DNA of 64,000 nt, taken from NCBI GenBank assembly GCA_023238725.1, contig CM041546.1, forward strand, positions 24,622,085-24,686,084. The letters run 5' to 3'. Source of the stretch: Scortum barcoo. Taxonomy: Eukaryota > Chordata > Actinopteri > Centrarchiformes > Terapontidae. The position numbers and the translations under genes were made by a program. Position 1 is the stretch's first letter. The number at the start of each line of letters is the position of its first letter. Positions 24,391 to 37,300 of this stretch are shown here, one piece after another. Under the pieces are notes generated by a model. The model was given only the letters and a program-made list of their open reading frames with translations, was not told where the DNA came from and made no database searches.

Positions 24391-25988
24391 CACAAGTGAG
24401 CAATCTTGTGCAATCTATATCTTTTCATGGGACAACACTGAAGATATGACACTTTGATACAATGTAAAGTAGTCAGTGTATTGCAGCTTGTATAACAGTG
24501 TAAAAATTTGCTGTCCCCTCAAAATAACTCAACACACAGCCATTAATGTCTAAACTGCAAACTGGCAACAAAAGCGAGTACACCCCTAAGTGAAAATGTC
24601 CAAATTGTGCCCAAAGTTTCAATATTTTGTGTGGCCACCATTATTTTCAAGCACTGCGTCTTAACTCTCTTCGGCATGGAGTTCACTAGAGCTTCACAGG
24701 TTGCCACTGGAGTCCTCTTCCACTCCTCCAAGACGACATCACAGAGCTGGTGGATGTTAGAGAGCTTGTGCTCCTCCACCTTCCGTTTGAGGATGCCCCA
24801 CAGATGCTCAATAGGGTTTAGGTCTGGAGACATGCTTGGTCAGTCCAGCACCTTTACCCTCAGTTTCTTTAGCAAGGCAGTGGTCGTCTTGGAGGTGTGT
24901 TTGGGGTCATTTTCATGTTGGAATACTACCCTGCGGCCCAGTTTCCAAGGGGGGGGATCATGCTCTGCTTCAGTATGTCACAGTACATGTTGGCATTCAT
25001 GGTTCCCTCAGTGAACTGTAGCTCCCCAGTGCTGGCAGCACTCATGCAGCCCCAAACCGTGACACTCCCACCACCATGCTTGACTGTAGGAAGGACACAC
25101 TTGTCTTTGTACTCCACACCTGGTTGCCGCCACACATGTTTGACACCATCTGAACCAAATAAGTTTATCTTGGTCTCATCAGACCACAGGACATGGTTCC
25201 AGTAATCCATGTCCTTAGTCTGCTTGTCTTCAACTGTTTGTGGACTTTCTTGTGCATCATCTTTAGAAGAGGCTTCCTTCTGGGACGACAGCCATGCAGA
25301 CCAATTTGATGCAGTGTGCAGGCGTATGGTCTGAGCACTGACAGGCTGACCCCCACCCCTTCAACCTCTGCAGCAATGCTGGCAGCACTCATACGTCTAT
25401 TTTCAAAAGACAACCTCTGGATATGATGCTGAGCACGTGCACTCAACTTCTTTCATCGACCATGGCGAGGCCTGTTCTGAGTGGAACCTGTCCTGTTAAA
25501 CTGCTGTATGGTCTTGGCCACCGTGCTGCAGCTCAGTTTCAGGGTGTTGGCAATCTTCCTATAGCCTAGGCCATCTTGATGTAGAACAACAATTCTTTTT
25601 TTTCAGATCCTCAGAGAGTTCTTTGCCATGAGGTGCCATGTTGAACTTCCAGTGACCAGTATGAGAGAGTGTGAGAGCAATAACACCAAATTTAACACAC
25701 CTGCTCCCCATTCACACTTGAGACCTTGGTAACACTAACAAGTCACATGACACCGGGGACGGAAAATGGCTATTTGGGCACAATTTGGACATTTTCACTT
25801 AGGGGTGTACTCACTTTTGTTGCCAGCAGGTTTAGACATTAATGGCTGTGTGTTGAGTTATTTTGAGGGGACAGCAAATTTACACTGTTATACAAGCTGT
25901 ACACTGACTTCAGTGTTGTCCCATGAAAAGATATAATACAATATTTACAAAAATGTGAGGGGTGTACTCACTTTTGTGAGATACTGTA
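24391..25988 (-). mobile_element. Tc1-type (Tc1/mariner) DNA transposon, decayed
   Basis: Long terminal inverted repeats of about 200 bp flank a transposase remnant. The inner parts match each other: GCGAGTACACCCCTAAGTG on the left near 24573 against the complement CACTTAGGGGTGTACTCAC on the right near 25796. Both also carry the 'gctgtcccctcaaaataact' block or its complement. The right end finishes GAGATACTGTA at 25988, next to a TA as expected for Tc1 insertion. The left outer end is degenerate, so 24391 is approximate. The transposase runs on the minus strand. Confidence 0.9.
24619..25639 (-). pseudogene. Tc1 transposase pseudogene
   Basis: The remnant spans about 340 codons, the usual length for a Tc1 transposase. 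From the N-terminus it keeps the helix-turn-helix region, WSDETKINLFG with the first catalytic Asp, HENDPKHTS with the second, and DLNPIEHLWG with the catalytic Glu. It is broken. A run of eight A (25596-25603 on this strand's complement) puts the early part out of frame against the family. An in-frame TGA stands at 25453-25455. Another TGA replaces Trp just before SMSPDLNP in the motif, at 24840-24842. There may be more damage near the GGG run at 24950-24957. It cannot make an active enzyme. Confidence 0.9.
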
Positions 25989-28746
25989 ACTATGTGTTAA
26001 ATTCCGGTGTGAGGGTCGTCAAGTGCGGATGCGTTAGGCGACTGATGCCCTGATAATCCACCCTTAAGAGGAACTGCTTGGAACATTTCAACACAGGACA
26101 TATACAGCACATGGTTACTGCGGTGACAATGAGAACGTGCTGTTGCACAATTATGAGCGTTGCCTTCCTATGTAACTGCCAATTACAACACATACAGGAA
26201 TCAGCAGAGACCTGGCTGGCAGACAGGGAAGTGAATTTATCTCCCACACACCATATGGTTATGAATGTAACAATGCACTGTCCTGAGAGGAGAGGGAGAG
26301 AGAGGGAAGAGGACATCCACAAACACCCACCCCCACCCCCCCTTCACCAGATATATAAATGTGCAGCCATGCATAAACTCTTACTGCAGGAAACCTTGTT
26401 TGGAGAAGGTGCACCGCACAACACAATCCACTGTGACGACACACACTCCTCCTTCATCCTTCAGTAGCTGTTCTCGTGGCTTTACATACATAACACTGGA
26501 GTAGGTTAATTCACAACTCGCTGAAATGAGTAGATATGATTTTTTAAAAACAAATCTCCTCTTTGTGCGTTATGTAACTGCAGTGCATGAGGTGGGCGAG
26601 CCGATGCACCTCGCTGAACAGGCTAATCCAATGTGGCACACTGCTTGCCAAAACAGATGACGAAAGCATCTTAGAGGTCTGTGTTGTTGTTGTGTAACAA
26701 AACAGATTATGATGATAAAAAACATTTATACAAGATAAGGGTAAAGTGCAAATTACAATAATTTGTCAAGTGTGTAATCATTATAAAAGTAGGAACATCA
26801 CTGAATATTCACATTTTAAGAGATCTTCTGTAATTAAACTGCTGCCATGAGATGAACTGAAATCATATTATAGATGGTATTAAAATAATGGCTGTGATGA
26901 GAAATTACACAGTTTTCATTAAAGTTGGTGCTACTGTATTAATACTCTGTGTAAATTAAGTAAAAGTTTAATTAAGACATTGTGGGCATTTTAAGTATAT
27001 TCTTAGTCCTTCTCACTCATAAATTTTATGAATGAGATCCTGTCGTATCCAGGAACTGACTTTTAAACCACAGTGACCCAGAATGAGGTCTTCCCCTGGA
27101 GAAAATTCATCTTCCTAAACTTACATACGCAGATGTTTATGAGACTGATCAGTGACGGATATATGATCTGTGATAGTGCGTGGAGGTAATGCAATGGCCA
27201 CCTGAAGGAAATGAGGAAAACCACAGGAAGTGGAAAGATGGATGACTTACCAAGACAGAGGAGGTGAAGTACAGAAGATCCTAAACTCACATATCATATC
27301 AATTTATCTGATTTTTTTTCTTCTGCCTACTGCTCTTGTTCCTGTTCATTCTTATCCAACTTGTTTTGGCAATACTACACTTAATTATGTGGATGCCAAA
27401 AAAATCAAATAAATAAATAGATCTGAATTTAGAGAGAGAGACACCGAGAGACATACTGTGGATACATTGCCCACGGTCCTCCTCCATCTCTCGCTTCATA
27501 CTTTGCTTTCTGTCACCCTTGTTTGAACTTCCTGGCTAGACAACCTGTTATACTGAAGAAATAAGTCCAAGTTGTCAGAGCTCTGGGCAGTTGGAGAAGT
27601 TTTTAACACTGAGAGCGATGACCGCAACATTTTGCTGAGGAATTTTCTATGAAGAGAAGCCATTCGCTGAGGCGTTCTGGCAGAGGAGAGCACAATAAAA
27701 AGTAGCTGATGCCAGTTAAAAAAAAAAAAAAAAGAGGCAAAAATACCTTTATGAAAACTTATTTTATCAGGAGAGATATGATTGTTTAAGGGAATAAATT
27801 AGACATCTATTCTGTATTTGAACAGGTGCAGAAAATCAATTTATTCGTCAAAACAGCACTTGTCCATGACTCAGTCCATCTGCCTTAATGGCAGTAGAAA
27901 CTGCACAACAGTGGTAATAAAAATGGCTGCCATGACAGGCATGACAAACTACTCCGCAGAGAGGTGGAGGTGAGTGACTTTCAGATGAGCCGTTTAACCT
28001 GAGGAACTGGCTTATAAAATTATTCTCACAACATCCATCACTGTTTGCTCATCCCTGATTCATTGCAATGATCCTGGATCAACAGTTTAGTTTTTCACCT
28101 TTTTTTGGGCTAGTTTTGTTTACTGATGCTCCAAATGTATGTTAAAAATGATCTTAACGGATTAAACAAACAACGCTTTCTCTTCAGGAGTGTCTAAGCA
28201 GCATTATGGCTCTCTCATCTCACTTGGTACTCATAATAATTATGTTAATGCGTAGGACTCAACCTTTGATGTGTCTTTATTTTCTCATAATCCAGAGTGG
28301 TGAGAAGTACATTAGTTACAGAATATATTATTTAATCCCATTTATAGCTGGGGAGGTGGGCTGTAAACAAACAGGAAATTGGGAGTGAAAAAAAGGTTTG
28401 TTATACAATCTGCAAAGTGTCTCAAGAGTTACTCAACAGCATTACAACCCACTCCATCCTTGGTGATTCAGAAGCTATAAACAGAGGCCAGGAGAAAAGA
28501 TGGATGACCAGCCTGTCCCGTCTATTGTTCTTTATGGCAGACGGCAGGTTCAATGCAAAGAGAGGATTAACCAGAGCCCACTGTCTGTGTCTCTCTCTCT
28601 CTTATCAGAAAGCAGCAGGTTGGGAGTCAGGAGAAAGAAAAAGACACATCACCACCTCCCCTATGAGTCATGCTCTGGTCCCCTGCTCACTATTACTGAT
28701 ACACGCATGCACACAGACACTGCACACACACAATTAATACATATAT

Positions 28747-28750
<4 letters not shown>
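25989..28750. other. Non-coding stretch
   Basis: No gene recognised. A short region at about 26580-26640 is slightly GC-richer and carries GGCTAATCC (an OTX-type site), with GAGGTG and CACCTC facing each other. An A14 run lies near 27720. Confidence 0.4.

Positions 28751-28803
<53 letters not shown>
28751..28803. repeat. (CA)n microsatellite, ~26 units
   Basis: Uninterrupted CA tract of about 52 bases. Confidence 0.97.
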
Positions 28804-28805
<2 letters not shown>

Positions 28806-29754
28806 CCACACATGCATCAATAATATTCACACAGAAATAGAGCCGTTGTCTCTGCATATTGATGACTTTCTACTGGCGTGGAGGAGATGGACAGAGGCAG
28901 CAATGTCAGACAAAACTAGATTCATGGACGAAGCTTCCAGCTGCAGCGATGCCGCTTTTGTTTCACCGGCCAAGCACTTCCTGTGAGTCACACAGTTCTT
29001 CTAACTTTGGACAAATCCTGCCACTTGTAAATATTAATACAAAAAAGGTAATATTAAGTAGCTGATTGTGTTTTTGAATCTGAAAAGACATTTAGTGATG
29101 TAATTTTTTCACATTTTCTTTTCACATTTATGACAGTGATTGACATCTAATGATTAATCAAAAAGTAATGAATGCAATAATTGATCTAGAAATAACACTG
29201 GTCTCAGAAAAAACATCAGAAATCATGTGCAATGCCAATACAGGTTTTTCCACATGGACACTGTAGAGGTTAAATATTAGTAACACTCATATAGTTTCAG
29301 CTCAGTTTACATCTGCAACAGATTTATATACACTCAGCTGGGATAATATTACGGTTACTAAAGCAACAAGACCACACTAATGCCATAATCTTAATGATGA
29401 AGCAACTTTTTTCATTTATTAGAAAGATTTTTTTCATCATTATATTATAGTTATTTTTTTCTTTCAATAACATTATATTCTGGGAGAGAAGCTTTTTGCC
29501 TTTCAGCGATTAATACATTTTACCTGTCTGCTTTGTGTCAAGTAGGAACTAGTTTCCATGAAAGATATTTATGTAATTTCCTCTTTTCTGGAAACAATTG
29601 GGCTAACAAATACTTACTTTTTCATTTAGAAGACTAGTCATCACTGAGATTATGAAAAAATGCATTTCCAAACATTATATGAATAAGTCAATAAATCCAG
29701 GGATAATTCGTAGATAAAATAAATTACAATGAGGGTCTATGGTGTCACATGCTG

Positions 29755-29830
29755 TGGAGATTGTGAAGCCCCTTGAGGCGCGTTGTGATATTCGGCTACG
29801 TAAATAAAACTGACTTGACCTGACTTGATA
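29755..29830 (+). repeat. LINE-type 3' tail fragment
   Basis: GAAGCCCCTTGAGGCG, then TTGTGATATTCGGCTACGTAA and a short tandem ACTTGACCTGACTTG tail, the typical 3' end of common fish LINE/SINE retroposons. Plus orientation; the upstream body is absent or unrecognisable. Confidence 0.75.
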
Positions 29831-31370
<1,540 letters not shown>

Positions 31371-34300
31371 CTTATGGCTGACAAGAGTGAGCATGTGTGT
31401 ATCAAAGAGCAAATGATGTTCAGGCCATTTATCTCTTTTAATGTTAGTGCATATTTGTCCCTGATTTATGAGCGAGTGTGTATGTGTGATTGTGTGTAAT
31501 GGCCTGTGTTTGGAGGGATCTTGGGGCCTGGGAACTGTGTGGAAATCACATTGGGCTTCCTCTGGCTCATCTTAGAGTCATGGGAAACAACACTGACCAA
31601 AAACAACAGGGATTGTGCACGCTGCAGCTTGACCACCCAACATTATAATAAGAGAAGAACAACTTTATTTACCCCGAAGGAAACTGTACACTGTTAAGAC
31701 TCCTGTGAAGGATAAAAGTCCTTTACACTAATCTCTGGCTTGATATTATTTTCTATTTTCTGCAGTTTACCTACTGCTGGGAAATATTATTCATAACAAT
31801 AGCTTTGTTTCAACACTCACTTCACTTCACTATATTATTGAACATAAGGGTATGTCCCTATCAAACATGACACAAGCTTAACTGTTTTTTTGTGCTGTCC
31901 TATAATTTAAAATATAGAAGTGATGAAGCATTTAAGATCTCACAGTTCTCATTATGGTAATTATGTCAGTTTATGATTCTATAGAGAGACAATAATAAAA
32001 CAAAAGAGCAGACCCAATGGAAAAATAAAACACAATACTGGGGTAAACACTCTTCTTTGGCTTTGCTTAGCTTGACATGATATTCTTCATGTCATCTTTT
32101 ATGAAAAAAATCTTTTATACTATAAAGTAATACCTCCTGGTAAATGGATAATGCTGTAATTCAGTGGAAAGTTAGCAACACGTGAGCAGTGTGTTCCTCC
32201 CAACTGCCGCAATAATTGCTTAATTATGGGGATAATGGATTTTCACGCAGTCTCTCCTGAAAGGCATTCATGGTGTTGTAATGTAGTAGAAGTAGTGGTG
32301 TAAAGAACATAAAAGGAGAGCTAGCGAGAAGCCAGCTTCCTTCCTTATCTCAAAACAGCTGGCCAATCGCTGTGTGAATTGGGTGTAAATGTTTCGTAAA
32401 GTGACAGAAATTACAGTCTGCCGTCAGTCAGCATCAGAAAAACGTTGGGTATCTCCACCTTAATTGTTTTTACATTCTCATAATGCCAGTGCTAGGAGGT
32501 GTAATAGATACCTCGTCAACTATCTTGGCATTGCATGTTAGCATGCTAGCATTTTCTCATTAGCAATACACAGAAGTATTAGTATAAGTGCAAGTATTGA
32601 GCTGATTACAATGAGCTCATTCCTCTTAATGTGGGGTACAACACTGTAACTACTATGTCTTAACTGTAACCAGATATATTTAGACTACAACTTTTCAGAC
32701 CAACTGAGCGACTGACCAGCCGACCAACATCACCTAAACAGCAGTCATTTGATTTCATGTTCTCCCAGTCTGCTGGGAACCATAGCTACTGTACTTTCAA
32801 CAGAAAAACAGCCTAATTCACCAGGAATTACTGGAATTAAGTATGGCCCTCATGTCCTCTATATTTAGATCAGAGTAAGGGAGCGAGAAAATACCAAAGC
32901 TCAAATCTCATTTTCGGCCAAAACAACCTCTCTAAACTTACAATAGGTGAAGGCCACCTGAGTGCAATGTGCATGCTAAAAACAGTCATGTTCCAAAGAA
33001 GAAGTCTTCTGAAGTCTTAAAGGATCAGACATGAGGGCTATACTTGCATTATAAAACATCAATACATATGATGTGATATATATTGACATGGTCCCAATAG
33101 ACAGTACAATTAGTTACAATTAGTTAGTTACAAGTAGACTACATGTTTTGGGACTGGCACATGAGAAATCAGAGGGAGATGAATGTGTAGATGAATTAGG
33201 AAATTAAAAGAAGATTGTCAGTGGTGATCAAGAATGGAAAAGATTCATGAACTGCTTGCCCAACCAGAGGAAATATGAAAGTAATGGAAGTTTTATGAAC
33301 CAGGACCAGGAACAAAAAGAAAGGTCTATCTAATGACATGGACATAATGTACAATGAGCACTGAATGGAGGCTGACTAATTCACAGTAGTTTCATCTATT
33401 CAAGAATGGAGGATTTCAGTTCATTTTTGTGCTTTTAACCACAGCGCTGAGTCATTTCTTAATAATTAGCGTTCGATTCTTGGTATTCTTTTTAAATATC
33501 AGGCAACATAACCTGCTCTTTCTAAGTGTTTTTCTTAGCTATGACAATAGACACCGATGCCATTAAAGCTTTTTCCTGTTGGGTGCCCGGAGAAGGGGAA
33601 AGCCTGAGGAAAGCTACCTTCCGTGTTGCAGCGGCAGAGGAACAGCTCCCGAGGTTCCTGCCCTCTCAAATATGATTTAAATTTGCACAAGCCTAAAAGC
33701 ATGTTGGTATATTTTTCTAGTTTAATAAAAATAGAGTATTATGACGCAAAGGTATTCTAAAGGGCTGTTACTGATGTGATGATCAAATGTACCCACTGCC
33801 AATAGTCAACAGAGCTGCCACTAATATCACCGCAACTTCTCGCAGCAGTAGTGCCAACTTGCCAGAGATGACATCCATTAAACTTAATAATATATTTTTG
33901 AAAACAACTGGCTGCATCAGGATTGTTTTGGGTGAGTCACTGTAAAAGAGTAAATACTTATTCTATATTTTTACTGGAAGGATAGACCTGTAATCTAATA
34001 CAGACGTGCATGGTTCCCAGAGGAGTCCTACTGATTTTGATGAGTTTTCCATTAGCGTCATCAGTTTTCACTTCCTGTGAAATTCAACATCTAAAAGATG
34101 GATTGGCACAAAATATTCTGCATGCTCATTCGTAGCGTCTAGCTGTTGGTTGGTTTGTCCACTCTGTGGTGGTGAGGCGGGGAAAAGGTTGAGTGAGAAA
34201 TACTTAAGTCATAGTAATATTAGATTTATATAATGGTGCAGCACCATTGCCTCATTCTTTGGGTAGAACCCTGCTAAGGGCCCTCCGTAACAGCTTCAAC

Positions 34301-35560
34301 GATAACTATAACTATAACAATCATGAGGTGTTGCTGCTGTGACTTTCCCAGAATAGCTCCTCAGTGGGAAGGTTTTACACTTTGGAGGATAAATAGAAAC
34401 ACATTTCATCATGTGATAACAACACTTTCTATAGTTAGGTAATTATGTTAGGGAGCTTCTCCATAAATATTTTACAATAATATCTCATCTTATCTTGCAA
34501 CATTTCTCTTGTCTTTTCAGTGACAAAATTATTATTTTTCTGTAATAATTCAACTACAGCAACCAACCAGCGACGCCGAAGAGAAGAGGGAGCGAGATGG
34601 CTGCCTGAGATAAAGCTAGGATTTGTACTACGGATAATAGTCAGTCCATCAAAATACATTCCAACACCAATTCCCTCAATCCACTCATGCCTTCAAATCA
34701 AAGGGAATTATTTCCGCTAGTTCTGTGAGAGCTGGTCTGGCTCAGGGCAATTTTTATTGTGCCATGAGTGAAAGCAGAATCACTTGTGTTTATTTGTGTT
34801 TACTCTCATTTTCATGCTTTCTCACATACGCAAACATACATGTGCAGACACGACAGGTTACACTACAGGTTGAGATCGAGCATATTTCACACACCATTTA
34901 TGAAGCTAAACAAACACTAATGACCCAGACGTTGGCCTGTCTGAAGACCATATATGGAGTGCAACTTCTGGCCAAATAGCAAAATTACTCGTTAACTTTG
35001 ATCTTACAGTGCAGGAAAAGACGAAGAAGCTAAAACAAATCTAAAAATAGAACTACTTGTCTAAAAATCCATGACGGAGTCCAGCTTTTGTTTGCTGGCA
35101 AAAGATCGTATTCAGTGCAATTACATCACCTCTGAGTCATTTAAGCAGGCAAACAGCAAGCAAATTGCGAGGTTACTAACGTGTAACCTCAGGCTATAGC
35201 CACTGTAATGAAAGTTTTGACAATGTCCATAATTGAATTATAACTATGTGAGTGAACTGGCTGTTCGTGTGGCTTTTTCATTCCTTGCATTTTGAAAAAT
35301 GTCACCTTTACAATAAAACATTTCTAGAGAGAGAGCCGTAATGGAAATAAATGTACGGAGAGACAGAGAAGCTGAGGGGTTGGAGAGCTCAGGTTGTCTT
35401 TGAACAAAATGTGACAACAGGGAGACCTCAGTCTTTTCACTGATGCCATGGCAACATGCTCCATGCAGATGGTAGGTAAGAAAAAAGCAGCTAGAATCAA
35501 GTGTAAAAACTAGAACAATATTCAACTCAGAGGGGATGATTTAGAAGCAAAAGAAATCAT
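31371..35560. other. Non-coding stretch
   Basis: No gene recognised. About 32130-32280 and 33575-33675 look different in composition from their surroundings (see findings). The GCATGTTAGCATGCTAGCA near 32533 resembles the dispersed repeat at 5.5 and 7.4 kb. Confidence 0.4.
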
Positions 35561-35561
35561 C

Positions 35562-35597
35562 TGTGTGTGTGTGTGTGAGTGTGTGTGTGTGTGTGTG
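35562..35597. repeat. (GT)n microsatellite
   Basis: TG tract with one GTGAGTG interruption. Confidence 0.95.
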
Positions 35598-35939
35598 CAT
35601 TCATGCAAAACATCAAACACCAGCGGCAGTGTCAAATGAGCAGGAAGACTGTGTAAATCAAAGGATTAACATTTCATTAGCAGCAAGCTCCTTGGCTCCA
35701 TTTCTTTTATATTCATGAGGGAAAAACGTCCTTATAAATGACCAAACACCACTGATACTGACAGCTGAGTAAAAGAAATCATGTAATTCAAGGGCTAAAA
35801 CATGTTTGTGCGATGAGCTCAAACATACCATTTGAGTGTTTCCTGATCTCTCCCCAGTACTTCCTCGTGATGTAGAAATGTTCGTCGTGCTATTCTCGTT
35901 GTGTGGAGAACCACTTGTGCCATGCCACCATCACAGGCT

Positions 35940-36070
35940 CTGATCACGGTAGCTCACATTGTGGTGCGGGCAGGGATCCCAGCCGTATGCAAATTAGGCA
36001 TATGAGTGGTGCACTTCATGAAAATTAATTGAGAAATTTTCACCTTAGAGCAAATCACCGCTGCCCACTA
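35940..36070. promoter_or_regulatory. Candidate conserved non-coding element with POU octamer
   Basis: An exact octamer ATGCAAAT (35987-35994) runs straight into TTAGGCATATG, and AAAATTAATTGA lies 27 bases on. This density of POU and homeodomain sites is typical of developmental enhancers. No alignment was possible. Confidence 0.3.
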
Positions 36071-37057
36071 CTACAGCTACCAGCAGCTCTGAGTCTGCAT
36101 AACACAGAGGACTGGATTCTATGCAGGTCACTGTTTTAGAAAGAGACTAACCCTTATACCCTGTCTCTAATATTCTCCATAATGATCTGTTGTACTAAAT
36201 CTGAGCAGTGAGTGGCTTTGACAGCAAGCAAAGATGAGCATTAAATTTATCCGAACCACACTTTGCAGCAATAAAAAGATGATATGAGTCTTATTTGTCA
36301 CATAGGAATGACTAACATGGAGGCATTTCACCGGGTCAATGTAATATCTCAGGAATGGATGTATACTGAAATGGCACGCGGTATTAAAAACAACTGAACG
36401 CACAGAGTGAAAAACAGAGAAAGACGTAACAATGTATTGCTAATCTCCTCGGACACCAGCCCAGGCAGTGTGGGTGTCTGGACGAGACACGCTTGCTTGC
36501 TCATTCGCTCATCTGCTCAATAAAACTGGGCTGCGGCTACATCGTGTTGTCTTCCTACCATATTTGCTGTGTTATACTCCCACGTGCAACCCCCTCCTCT
36601 TATTCACTCGTACTCTCCCGCTCCCCTTCTTGCGGCAGACCGGCTGTCACGGTTTCCAGCCCACTCATTACAGTTCCTCTCATATAACTGTCGCTCCAAG
36701 AAGCTTTCATCCTACCTCTCCTCTACTGCACACTGGGTGGCCAACTGGAGCATTACATAAAGACAATGTGGGCCCAAATCGTACGTTTGTGTGTTTGTGT
36801 GGACAAGTGTGCATTTTCCTGTGCGTATTCACCTGCGTCAGTTACGTAAGCTCTGTAATTGTAATGCATTAATTATGGTAATAAATGTTGGCTTAAATGT
36901 AACAAACTGAAAAACAAGACAATTAAAGACAAATTGGTGAAGGTCTAACATTTTGTGAAGAGAAAATGTTCTCATTAGAAATTATAAGTACTGGTCTTAG
37001 AGTTTTGTGTGTTTAGTAAAGTGAATTATCTGTTATATTCTGGCAGAGGGGTCAAAA

Positions 37058-37300
37058 AAAAAAAAAAAAAAATCAAATTTATTTATTTAGAGCCCAAAAT
37101 CACAAACATTGTTTGCCTCGGAGGGCTTTACAATCTGTACAGTTGTGACACCCTCTGTCCTTAGACCCTCGAACCGAGTCAGGAAAAACTTCAAAAAAAA
37201 ACCCTTTATGGGAAAAAGAAGAAACCTGAGGAAGAAGCCACAGATGAGGGATCCCTCTCCCTGGGACGGACAGACGTGCAATAGATGCCACATGTACAGA
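37058..37300 (-). repeat. LINE-tail-type dispersed repeat (reverse orientation)
   Basis: After an A-run, 'aaatttatttatttagagccc' then 'ggagggctttacaatctgta', 'aggaaaaacttcaaaaaaaa', 'gatccctctccctgggacgg' and 'cagacgtgcaatagatg' follow in the order of a very common fish repeat. The complement of its left end resembles the tail at 29755-29830, so the two probably share a 3' end type. Confidence 0.8.

Noticed and set aside
24607..25205. Plus-strand open frames over the Tc1 element
   Set aside because: They are antisense to the transposase remnant and carry no motif of their own.
34435..34659. 74-codon minus-strand frame with an LRRRWLVAVVELLQ stretch
   Set aside because: Amphipathic-looking but unrecognised, without clear splice sites.
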